A stretch of DNA of 28,591 bases, taken from positions 1 through 28,591 of the forward strand of contig CAYMWP010000052.1 of assembly GCA_964393895.1 (NCBI GenBank), read 5' to 3'. The DNA comes from B4-G1 sp964393895. GTDB taxonomy: Bacteria; Chloroflexota; Anaerolineae; B4-G1. Below are positions 6,298 to 14,300 of the stretch, piece by piece. Under the pieces are notes generated by a model, which was given only the letters and a program-made list of their open reading frames with translations, did not search any database and was not told where the DNA came from. The translations under genes and the position numbers were made by a program. Position 1 is the first letter of the stretch. Each line of letters opens with the position of its first letter.

Positions 6298-7815
6298 TCA
6301 TCCCTGTTGCCACTCCTTGATTCGGGCGGCGGCATTCTTGCGGGGAACTGTTTCCTGCTGTGCCAGCTCCAGATTGCGAACTACCACTTGACCAACTGCC
6401 ATCTCGTCTGGTCCCAGAATCACCACGTACGGAATGCCTTCCTTCAGCGCGTAGCGAATCTGATTGCCCAATGACGTGTCCTCAAAGTACAACTCGGTGT
6501 TGAGTCCCGCCTGGCGCAGCTCGTGTGCCAGTTTGAGCGATTCTGTCACCAGGTCTGGGTTGAATTGTGTGACCAGTACCTGAGTCACTGTCTTGCCAAC
6601 CTCTGGCGGGAACATTTCCAACTCTTCCATCACGTCAATGATGCGCTCGATGCCGATGGTGGTGCCGGTGGCCGGATAGCTGCGGTCGGTAAACACCCCG
6701 ATCAGCTCGTCGTACCGCCCGCCGCCGGTGATACTGCCGATCTTGGGTTCCTCCACGATTGTCTCATAGATCGGGCCGGTGTAATACTCCAGGCCGCGCA
6801 CCATTGAGGGCACGACCGGGTAACATTCCTCCGGGATATCCAGAGCTTTCAGATAGCGTGTCAGTTCCTCCAATTCAGCGACGCCGGCGAGCGCCTGAGG
6901 ATAGTCGGCCAGCCACTTGCCCAGTTGAGCCAGAATTTCATCGTTGCTGCCGCCGATCTGGAGGAATTCGAGCAGCCGTTCGATCACGTCGTCCGGTATC
7001 GTCGCCTGGCCTTCCAATTCCAGGGTCGCCAACCGGTTTACGAGTTTGGCGATTGTTCCCTCGTCCAGATCGGTCTGGCGCAGCCGGGCCTCGACTGCTG
7101 CCAGGTCTGCCGCTCGAAGAGCTTTTGTCAGGTCGGCGATGGCCTCCTTGGTCACCTGTCCCTTTCTCAGGGCAGCGACGGCCTCTTCCAACCCCGTCTT
7201 GCGCAGCTCGGCTTTGACTCCTTCCAGGCCGATCCTGTCCAGCTTGTCAATGGAGCGGTACAGCCCGCTCAGTAGTTCATCCGGCACGCCGGCCAACTGC
7301 CCAATGCCGGCGATGATCTTGCGGTTGTTGAGGTTGATGACGAATTTCTCGAATCCCAGCCGGCTCAGAATCTCGTATATGACGTTGACGATCTCGGCGT
7401 CGGCCAGCATGCTATCTGAGCCTACGGTGTCGGCGTCGCACTGGTAGAACTCGCGGTAGCGACCCTTCTGCGGTCGCTCGGCCCGCCAGACCGGCGCGAT
7501 CTGATACCGCTTGAGTGGCTTGGTCAGTTCTGGATACTGGGCCACCACGCGGCACAAGGGCACCGAGAGATCGTAGCGCAAGGCGAGGTTCTCCTTCCCG
7601 CCCCTGTGACCGACGTCGTAGATCAGCCGCTCGGCGTCGGGGCCGTACTTGCCCTTGAGCGTCTCTTCCAACTCGACAGAAGGCGTTTGCAGCGGTTCAA
7701 AGCCGAATTGCTCAAAGACTTCCTGGATGACGCCCACGACGTACTGGCGCAGGATCATTTGCCGTGGCAGAATGTCCCTCATGCCTCTAGGTAATCTCGG
7801 CTCTACTATTGTCAT
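6298..7815 (-). CDS. hisS: Histidyl-tRNA synthetase with internal insertion
   Basis: The 505-aa enzyme charges tRNA-His. Class II motifs are in order: LPRGMRDILP at the N-terminus, LALRYDLSVPLCR, motif 2 in YQIAPVWRAERPQKGRYREFYQCDAD, the histidine-binding LEYYTGPIYE (about 342-351) and SITGGGRYDELIG, motif 3 GTTIGIERI, then the anticodon-binding domain (VLVTQFNPDLV...VVILGPDEMAVGQVVVRN). It is about 80 residues longer than the usual 420-430. The excess is a helical, Leu/Ala/Lys-rich insertion at roughly residues 205-275, between IDKLDRIG and the IPDDVIERLLEFL segment. ATG at 7815 has an AGGAGG site. Upstream lie a terminator, a His-codon-rich open frame and tRNA-His in the same direction, so expression is probably set by attenuation responding to charged tRNA-His. 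Confidence 0.96.
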   Translation of the reverse strand: MTIVEPRLPRGMRDILPRQMILRQYVVGVIQEVFEQFGFEPLQTPSVELEETLKGKYGPDAERLIYDVGHRGGKENLALRYDLSVPLCRVVAQYPELTKPLKRYQIAPVWRAERPQKGRYREFYQCDADTVGSDSMLADAEIVNVIYEILSRLGFEKFVINLNNRKIIAGIGQLAGVPDELLSGLYRSIDKLDRIGLEGVKAELRKTGLEEAVAALRKGQVTKEAIADLTKALRAADLAAVEARLRQTDLDEGTIAKLVNRLATLELEGQATIPDDVIERLLEFLQIGGSNDEILAQLGKWLADYPQALAGVAELEELTRYLKALDIPEECYPVVPSMVRGLEYYTGPIYETIVEEPKIGSITGGGRYDELIGVFTDRSYPATGTTIGIERIIDVMEELEMFPPEVGKTVTQVLVTQFNPDLVTESLKLAHELRQAGLNTELYFEDTSLGNQIRYALKEGIPYVVILGPDEMAVGQVVVRNLELAQQETVPRKNAAARIKEWQQG

Positions 7816-7876
7816 TTCTTTCCTCCTGGATTGTCAGTGGGGCGGGGTGCTTGCCCGCCGCCAGAGTTGTGGTTGC

Positions 7877-7914
7877 AAAACAAAAAGCGTGGATGAATTG
7901 CTCATTCCACGCTT
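7877..7914 (-). terminator. Attenuator terminator in front of hisS (segments 3:4)
   Basis: On the minus strand, AAGCGTGGA (7914-7906) pairs with TCCACGCTT (7893-7885) and can be lengthened by TGA/TCA after one bulged base. It is followed by TTTTTGTTTT. It lies 62 bp before the hisS start, so it must be read through for hisS to be expressed. Confidence 0.9.
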
Positions 7915-8038
7915 GAAGCAGCTTACCGTTACGGCTCCGCCCCGATTTGTCAGAGCCTCCTTCGAGCGTGGCTGGTGTGGCGATGGTGATGATGCGCGTG
8001 CGGCCCGCGCCGCGCGCCCTCGCGGTGGAGACCAGCCA
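7907..8038 (-). promoter_or_regulatory. Ribosome-mediated attenuator of hisS (segments 1-2-3)
   Basis: Besides the terminator, two competing pairings are visible on the minus strand. Segment 1, TGGCTGGT (8038-8031), pairs perfectly with ACCAGCCA (7976-7969) in segment 2. Segment 2 also contains CCACGCTCGAAG (7971-7960), which pairs 11 of 12 with CTTCAAGCGTGG (7918-7907), the 5' arm of the terminator. The His codons of the leader frame lie between segments 1 and 2, and its stop lies just past segment 2. By the classical trp/his logic, a ribosome stalled at His codons frees segment 2 to form the 2:3 antiterminator. A ribosome reaching the stop covers segment 2 and lets the terminator form. Confidence 0.8.
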
Positions 8039-8072
8039 GTGTGGTGAATGAAGGGAGACTATCGTAGGACAT
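7950..8072 (-). CDS. His-rich leader peptide of hisS
   Basis: This 40-codon frame (ATG at 8072, TGA at 7952-7950) encodes PHAHHHHRHTSHARRRL at its C-terminus. Seven of eleven codons from position 25 to 35 are His, plus one at 16. The peptide is probably without function of its own; its translation would sense the level of charged tRNA-His. Support comes from the four-segment attenuator overlaid on it, from the terminator between it and hisS, and from the tRNA-His gene 31 bp upstream. Weak points are the lack of a clear Shine-Dalgarno sequence before the ATG (upstream bases ACGAGTCAAACA) and the absence of any in-frame ATG, GTG or TTG nearer the His run. The start is therefore the only likely one, but its efficiency is uncertain. 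Confidence 0.75.
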   Translation of the reverse strand: MSYDSLPSFTTLAGLHREGARRGPHAHHHHRHTSHARRRL

Positions 8073-8103
8073 TGTTTGACTCGTATAGTTACTGTGTCAC
8101 AAT

Positions 8104-8181
8104 TGGGGTGGACGACGGGATTTGAACCCGCAACATCTGGTTCCACAGACCAGTGCTCTAACCTATTGAGCTACGTCCACC
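8104..8181 (-). tRNA. tRNA-His (GUG anticodon)
   Basis: A full cloverleaf is readable. The acceptor stem is GTGGACG/CGTCCAC, the D arm GCTC/GAGC, and the anticodon stem CTGGT/ACCAG with loop CTGTGGA giving anticodon GTG. The T arm is GCGGG-TTCAAAT-CCCGT. The two tRNA-His identity features are encoded: an extra G at -1 (8181) opposite discriminator C73 (8107). The CCA end is encoded too (8106-8104). It reads towards hisS, with only 31 bp to the leader frame. Confidence 0.97.
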
Positions 8182-8199
8182 GCGATACAACTGGGGTGT

Positions 8200-8228
8200 A
8201 GTATGCCACACAATTAACGAAATGTCAA
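8200..8228 (-). promoter_or_regulatory. Promoter of tRNA-His and probably hisS
   Basis: A perfect TTGACA (8223-8228) is followed after 17 bp by CATACT (8200-8205). The start is expected near 8193, about 12 bases before the tRNA. I find no convincing promoter in the 31 bp between the tRNA and the leader frame, so tRNA, leader and hisS probably share this promoter. Confidence 0.75.
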
Positions 8229-8286
8229 ACTGCTGCACCCCGCTGCCGCGCTCGGAAGTGGAAATCTGGGGGCAGGACGAGTTCAA

Positions 8287-8315
8287 TTGTCAGCGCTTGG
8301 CCGTTGTGCTATAAT
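8287..8315 (+). promoter_or_regulatory. Sigma70 promoter of the kinase operon
   Basis: TTGTCA (8287-8292) and a perfect TATAAT (8310-8315) are separated by 17 bp. The start near 8322 gives an untranslated leader of about 200 nt before the ATG at 8521. The intervening 8229-8286 shows nothing else. Confidence 0.75.
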
Positions 8316-8356
8316 CTTTTATGATGCCGCCTGAACAACGGTGGTCTCGCAGGGCC

Positions 8357-8450
8357 GTTCAGTTCTAGGTCAGCGGAGTGAATGGGTAAGCCGCACAATC
8401 CAGCACCGGCTCTTTCAGGCAGGTGCGGCTCTGCGCGGCGAGAACTGAAC
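8357..8450 (+). ncRNA. Structured 5' leader RNA of unknown class
   Basis: GTTCAGTTCT (8357-8366) and AGAACTGAAC (8441-8450) form a perfect 10-bp closing stem. Inside it, AGCCGCAC (8389-8396) pairs perfectly with GTGCGGCT (8423-8430), and GCACC/GGTGC offers a competing pairing. A third hairpin, GCAACG/CGTTGC (8468-8473 with 8491-8496), follows before the ribosome binding site. The layout resembles a cis-regulatory RNA, but it matches no riboswitch class I know. It could also be a small RNA processed from the leader. Confidence 0.5.
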
Positions 8451-8520
8451 AACCCTGGGTGATCTGGGCAACGTTATCCTCGGCACAAGTCGTTGCTTCT
8501 TCCTCTAAAAGGAGGGCGAG

Positions 8521-10887
8521 ATGAGCGCATTATCTATACCTCCAATTGCTATGGCTGGCGTCACGTTTTACGCCGCCCTCTATCACCTGTTGGTCTATTC
8601 CCAGCGCAAACAGCGCCGAGAGAATTTGACCTTTGCATTGACGTGCTTTGCCGTTGGCCTATACGACGTGTTCTGCGCCGGATTGTATAGCGCGACCTCG
8701 GTGGCCGAAGGTATGCACTGGCAGCGGTTACAGGTCGCCACCCTGGCCTTGATCAGCTTTGCTTTTCTGTGGTTCGTAGCCGACTACACTGCGCAGCCGT
8801 CGCGAAAAGTACTGTATCCTTTCTCGATCTATTTCTTTTTGGCCGCCGTCGTTGGCATGGTTGAGCGGCGTGGACTGGCCTGGCTCACAGATCAACCTGC
8901 TATCAAGGAGACGGGCCTTTCTTCCATTGGTCTCGAGATCATCTACTACGAAGTGACCCCGGGTTTTCTCACCAACCTCCAAAGCCTGGCGGGGATTGCA
9001 GTTTTTGTTTATGTGTTTTGGATCGGTGTGCGTTACTACCGGAGCGGGCATAGGCGAGAGGCCAGTTCGCTCATTCTGGCCCTGGTCTTTACCTTTGCCG
9101 GCGTGTTCAACGATACGGCTGTGAGCAGCGGCCTGTACGACTTTGTCTACACAATCGAATACGCTTACATGGGGATGGTGTTGTTGATGGCGTACACTCT
9201 CTCGAGCAGCATGGTAGAGGCGGATAAGGCTCTGCAGGATAGTGAGAAAAAATTCCGCAGTATAGTCGAATCTATCCCCATGGGAATGCACTTGTACCAG
9301 TTGGAGCCTGATGGGAGATTGGTGTTTACTGGCGCCAACCCGGCTGCCGACGAAATTCTCGGTGTGGATAGCAGCCGGCTCGTAGGTCTAACTATCGAGG
9401 ATGCCTTCCCCGCGCTGGCCGAGACCGAGTCGCCGGAGAGATATCGCGCGACTGCCTTGAGGGGCGATGCCTGGCAAAACACCCAGATCATCTGCGAGGA
9501 GGACACGATCGCGGGAGCTTTTGACGTTCACGCTTTTCAGACTTTGCCGGGCAAAATGGTGGCCGCGTTTCTCGACATCACTGACCGCAAGCGGGCGGAG
9601 GTCGAGCACGAGCGCTTGCTGTCTCTCCTCGAACGCCGCAGCACCCAACTCCAGACCGCCGCCGAGGTGTCCAAATCGGTCAGCACGATCCTCGACCCCG
9701 AAGAGTTGATGGATCAGACAGTGAATCTGATCCGCGAGCGTTTTGACTTTTACTACGTTGGACTGTTCCTGGTGGACGAGAGCGGCACGCACGCCGTGTT
9801 GCGGGCGGGCAGCGGCGAGGCCGGCCGGCGCATGCTCGAGGCGGGCCACACACTGGAGGTGGGCGGCCCCTCGATGGTCGGATGGTGCACTGCCCACGCT
9901 GAGCCTCGCATCGCCCTCGACGTGGGATCTGAGGAGATCCGTTTCGATAATCCCTTCTTACCCCAGATCCGCTCCGAGATGGCCTTGCCGTTACTGTTGC
10001 GCGGGCAGGTGATTGGCGCACTGGTGGTACAGAGCGTAAAGGAGGCTGCTTTCTCGGAGAACGATATTATCGCCTTACAAGCTATGGCTGAGGAAGTGGC
10101 CATCGCCATCGAGAACGCCGGGTTGTACGAGCGGATTCGACAGCACGCCGCCCAACTGGAGCAGCGCGTGGCCGAGCGCACTGCCGAACTCGCCGCCGTC
10201 AACAAAGAGCTAGAGTCCTTTGCCTACTCCGTCTCCCACGACCTGCGTGCGCCGCTGCGTGGCATTGATGGCTTTAGCTATGTTCTACAGGAGGACTATG
10301 CCGACAAACTGGACGCTACCGGCCAGGATTACCTGCGCCGCGTGCGTGCGGCCAGCCAGCGCATGGGGCAACTGATTGACGATATGCTGAAACTCTCCCG
10401 GGTGACGCAAGGCGAGATGCGGCGTGAACGAGTTGACCTGAGCCGCCTGGCGCAAGAGATCGCGGACGAGTTGCGAGAGAAGCAGCCGGAGCGCGCGGTC
10501 GAGTTTGTCATTGAGCCGGATTTGGATGCCGATGGTGACGCTCGCTTGCTGCAAGTGGTGCTGGAAAACCTGTTGGGCAACGCCTGGAAATTTACCGCCC
10601 GGCATCCACGCGCCAGGATAGAGTTTGGCGTCGCCGAGCGCGATGGGGAGCGGCCCTTTTTCGTGCGCGACGACGGCGCCGGCTTCGACATGGCCTACGC
10701 CGACCATCTGTTCGGCGCCTTCCAGCGCTTACACAGAGTGACCGAGTTCGAGGGCATCGGCATCGGCCTGGCGACCGTGCAGCGCATCATCAACCGCCAC
10801 GGCGGCCGGGTTTGGGCCGAAGGCGCAATGGAGCAGGGTGCGACCTTTTACTTTACGCTGCCTTTGGAAAGAGAGGAGACGGAATGA
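8521..10887 (+). CDS. Membrane sensor histidine kinase (7TM-PAS-GAF-HisKA-HATPase)
   Basis: The 788-aa protein has about seven hydrophobic segments in residues 1-235. They are followed by a PAS domain (FRSIVESIPMGMHLYQLEPDG onwards, about 245-360), a GAF domain (about 375-535, ending AIAIENAGLYERI) and a coiled coil (QLEQRVAERTAELAAVNKELE). The HisKA domain has phosphoacceptor His573 in SYSVSHDLRAPLRG-type sequence, and the HATPase has an N box (ENLLGNAWKFT), G1 (DDGAGFD), F box (LFGAFQRLH) and G2 (GIGIGLA). The kinase core is of the phytochrome-like subclass that partners Rcp1-type regulators, and exactly such a regulator overlaps its end by 4 bp (ATGA). The GAF domain has no evident bilin-binding Cys, so light sensing is not supported. 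ATG at 8521 has an AAAAGGAGGG site. The signal is unknown. Confidence 0.92.
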   Translation: MSALSIPPIAMAGVTFYAALYHLLVYSQRKQRRENLTFALTCFAVGLYDVFCAGLYSATSVAEGMHWQRLQVATLALISFAFLWFVADYTAQPSRKVLYPFSIYFFLAAVVGMVERRGLAWLTDQPAIKETGLSSIGLEIIYYEVTPGFLTNLQSLAGIAVFVYVFWIGVRYYRSGHRREASSLILALVFTFAGVFNDTAVSSGLYDFVYTIEYAYMGMVLLMAYTLSSSMVEADKALQDSEKKFRSIVESIPMGMHLYQLEPDGRLVFTGANPAADEILGVDSSRLVGLTIEDAFPALAETESPERYRATALRGDAWQNTQIICEEDTIAGAFDVHAFQTLPGKMVAAFLDITDRKRAEVEHERLLSLLERRSTQLQTAAEVSKSVSTILDPEELMDQTVNLIRERFDFYYVGLFLVDESGTHAVLRAGSGEAGRRMLEAGHTLEVGGPSMVGWCTAHAEPRIALDVGSEEIRFDNPFLPQIRSEMALPLLLRGQVIGALVVQSVKEAAFSENDIIALQAMAEEVAIAIENAGLYERIRQHAAQLEQRVAERTAELAAVNKELESFAYSVSHDLRAPLRGIDGFSYVLQEDYADKLDATGQDYLRRVRAASQRMGQLIDDMLKLSRVTQGEMRRERVDLSRLAQEIADELREKQPERAVEFVIEPDLDADGDARLLQVVLENLLGNAWKFTARHPRARIEFGVAERDGERPFFVRDDGAGFDMAYADHLFGAFQRLHRVTEFEGIGIGLATVQRIINRHGGRVWAEGAMEQGATFYFTLPLEREETE

Positions 10888-11318
10888 ACGAGAAGATCAT
10901 CTTGCTGGTGGAAGATAATCCCGACGACGAGCTATTGACCCGGCGCGCGCTAGAAAAGAACAACATCTCGAACCAGGTGGTGGTGGCGCGCGACGGAGCC
11001 GAGGCGCTCGACTACCTCTTTGGTAGCGGCGCATACGCCGGCCGTGATACGGGCGTGCTGCCCCAGGTAGTCCTGCTGGACCTGAGGCTGCCCAAGATTG
11101 ACGGCCTGGAAGTACTGCGCCGCTTGCGCGCCGACGGGCGAACGGAAATTTTGCCCGTGGTTGTCCTCACCTCGTCGGACGAGGAGCGGGACATCGTAGA
11201 AAGCTACAGCCTGGGCGCCAATAGCTACGTCCGCAAACCGGTGGACTTTGAACAGTTTGCCCAGGCGGTACTGCAACTGGGATTGTATTGGCTGCTCTTG
11301 AACGAGCCGCCGCCATAA
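10884..11318 (+). CDS. Single-domain response regulator, Rcp1-like
   Basis: The 144-aa protein is a lone receiver domain. The acidic pocket is at Glu10-Asp11, the phosphoacceptor is Asp66 (VVLLDLRLPKIDG), Thr96 lies in VVVLTSSDEE and Lys118 in SYVRKPVDFEQF. The loop between beta-2 and beta-3 is long (LFGSGAYAGRDTGVLPQ), as in Rcp1-type regulators of phytochrome-like kinases. It has no DNA-binding or enzymatic output domain, so it probably relays phosphate or acts by protein contact. Its ATG overlaps the kinase stop (ATGA), with GAGGAGACGGA as ribosome binding site. A longer in-frame start at 10812 lies inside the kinase and is rejected. The hybrid kinase begins 13 bp after it. Confidence 0.93.
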   Translation: MNEKIILLVEDNPDDELLTRRALEKNNISNQVVVARDGAEALDYLFGSGAYAGRDTGVLPQVVLLDLRLPKIDGLEVLRRLRADGRTEILPVVVLTSSDEERDIVESYSLGANSYVRKPVDFEQFAQAVLQLGLYWLLLNEPPP

Positions 11319-11331
11319 GGAAACGTGCCAA

Positions 11332-14300
11332 GTGAACATTCCACTCTGCGTATTGATCGTCGAGGATTCAGAGGACGACGCGCTCCTGGTCGCGCGAGAA
11401 CTGCGTCGCGGCGGTTATGACCTGACGTTTGAACGGGTGGACACCCCCGAAACGTTCAGCGCCGCACTCACCGGGCAGTCACCCTGGGACGTGATCGTCG
11501 CCGACTATGCCATGCCGCGCTTTAGCGGGCTGGGCGCGCTGCGCATGTTGCAGCAGGCTGAGATTGACCTGCCCTTCATCATCGTATCCGGCGCCATCGG
11601 GGAAGAAATCGCGGTGGACACTATGCGGGCCGGCGCGCACGATTACGTGATGAAGGACAACCTGGCGCGCCTCGTCCCCGCCGTGCGGCGGGAGCTGCGC
11701 GAGGCCGGAACGCGCCGCTCCTACAGACGGGCCGAGGAAGCGCTGCACACCCGCGAGCGGTTCCTGGAGTGTCTCTCTGACGTGGCCCAGCGACTCTTGA
11801 GCGTGATAGATTTGTCCGAGGCGCTCCCGGCGGCCCTGCGCTCCCTGGGCGAGACGGCCGCGGTAGACCGCGCCTATCTCTTTGAGAACCGCCTCGGTTC
11901 AGAGGGAGAACTCACCGCCAGCTTGTGCTACGAGTGGTGCGCGCCGGGGATCGAGTCATACCTGAACAATACCAATCTGCAAGGCGTTCCCTACGGCGCG
12001 GCCGGATTCGCGCGTTGGAGGGAGACGTTGGCGCGCGGTGACGTCATCGCCGGCGCCGTTGCCGATCTTCCGCAGAGCGAACGAGCTCCGCTAGAATCTC
12101 AGAATATCCGCTCCATTCTGGTCATTCCTCTCTTTGCCTCTGGCGATTGGTACGGTTTTGTCGGCTTCGATGCGTGCGACCGGGAGCGGGAGTGGCAGCG
12201 GGTGGAGATAGACCTGCTGCGGGTTGCTGTCAGCGATATCAGCAATGCTATCGAGCGCGAGCAGGCCAGGCGTCGAGAGCAGGCCCTGGCGCAAGCGGCA
12301 GCTACGCTCTCCTCCACCCTGGATTTTGACCAGGTGCTAGATCGCATCCTGGAACAGGTCAGCTACGTCGTTCCCAACGATGCCGCCAACGTCATGTTGA
12401 TTGAGGGCGAGCAGGCGCGCATCGTCCGCTGGTGGGGATACGAGCGCTTTGGCGCGGACGAGTTTGTATCCTCGGTCGTTTTTCATATCTCGGAGGCGCC
12501 TAACCTTCAGCAAATGCGGGAGAGCCAAGAGCCGATGTTCATCCCTGATACCGTTGACTACCCAGACTGGGTGGACATACCGGTGCAGAGCTGGCTGCGC
12601 TCCTATGCGGCCGCGCCCATCGTCGTGCGCGGCCAGGTGATCGGCTTTCTCAACGTGGATAGTGCCACCCCCGGCTTTTTCAGCCAGGCTCACGTCGCTC
12701 CCCTGCGCGCCTTTGCCGATCACACCGCTGCCGCCATCGAGAATGCCCGGTTGTTCGAGGAGGTGAGCCAGCGTGTGGCCGAGCTGGAGGCCGTGCGCCA
12801 GGCTGGTCTCAGCCTGACTTCCAGCCTGGAGTTGCAGCCGACTTTGGAGGCGATCCTCGAACATGCTCTCCGGCTGGTCTCTGCTGGGGGCGCTCACGTT
12901 TTTCTCTACGATGGCGAGCAACTTGCTTTTGGCGCTGCCCTGTGGGCGGGGGATGTCCAGCGCGAGCCTTTCTCTGAGCCTCGGCCGGAGGGCCTGACCT
13001 ACACCGTCGCCCGCACCGGGGAACGGATCGTCGTTTCGGATATGAGCGAGCACTCGCTCTTCCGAGGCCAGCCGTGGGAAGACTCCATCGTCGGCCTGCC
13101 GCTGCGCGCCGGCGGGCAGGTGGTGGGAGTGATGAACGTTGCCTTTGATGGTCCTCACTTTTTTAATAAAGACGAGTTGCGAGCTCTCGGATTGCTGGCC
13201 GCCCAGGCCGCCAGCGCTATCAGGAACGCTAAACTGTACCAGGAAACGCATCGCCAGGCCAGGAGGCTGGCGGCTCTGACTGAAATTGGCCGTGACATCT
13301 CGGCCACCCTCGACCTGCCGACGGTGCTGGCGCGCATCGCCACGCACGCTCGGGACCTGTTGGAGGCCGATGATAGCGAGGTGTATTTGCTGCAGGAGGA
13401 TGGGCGGACTTTGCGCGCCATCGTCGCTCTCGGCGACTATGCGGACGAGGTCAAAGCAGCGTCGTTGCGGTTGGGCGAGGGCATCGTGGGCTATGTTGCC
13501 CAGAGTGGCGAGGCAGAGATAGTCAACCACGCCGAGCGCGACTCACGCTCGGAGCACATCCCCGGCACACCGAATGAAGTTACCAGGTTGTTGTGCGCCC
13601 CGCTGATTGCCAAGGGTGAGGTGATGGGGGTGATGTCGCTGGCCCGCCTGAGCGAATGTGATCCGTTCGACCGGTCCGACCTCGATTTCCTGACCGGCCT
13701 GGCCCGGCAGGCCTCCATCGCCATCGAAAACGCCCGACTGTTTGCCGCCGAACAGCAGTACGCGACCGAACTGACTCGCGCCCTGGAGGAACAGCAGGAG
13801 GAAGCCCGCCTCAAGGACGAGTTTATCCAGAACGTCTCCCACGAACTGCGCACCCCCCTGGCCCTCATCCGCGGATACGCCGAGTTGCTGGATAGCGGCG
13901 AGCTGGGCGAATTGCAGCCCGATCAACGCGAGCCTATGGCCGTCATCGCCCGTCGCGTGCGCATGCTGACCGGGTTGGTGGACAATTTTACCGCTATCCT
14001 GGGGGCGGAGGGGCGGGACTCGCAGCGTGAGCCGGTGGATTTGGTAGAGATGACGCGCGACCTGTTGACCGATTTCCAAAAGGCTGTGGAGCAAAAGGGA
14101 ATAGCACTGTCGGCTCAGATCACCCCTGACTTGCCACCGGTGCTCGGCGACCCATTGCACCTGCGCCGTGTTATGGACAACCTGTTGGGCAACGCCCTCA
14201 AATTTACCCCGGAGGGTGCCAGCGTCACCGTGCGTCTGACCCAGGCCGATAAAGGCTTGGTGTTGGAGGTGGCCGATACCGGCATCGGTATTCCAGAGGA

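Noticed and set aside
7816..8072. T-box riboswitch in front of hisS
   Set aside because: ACCGCG occurs near 8021-8026, but the full T-box core (GGGTGG-N-ACCGCG) is absent and a His-discriminator-matching TGGG is not placed correctly. The peptide attenuator explains the terminator and the alternative pairings better.
8357..8450. Signal recognition particle RNA
   Set aside because: The size and a GGTCAG string are suggestive, but the conserved GGAAG tetraloop region and its asymmetric loop are missing.
10812..10883. Longer start for the response regulator
   Set aside because: It lies inside the kinase ATPase domain. The ATG at 10884 overlaps the kinase stop and begins the receiver fold exactly.
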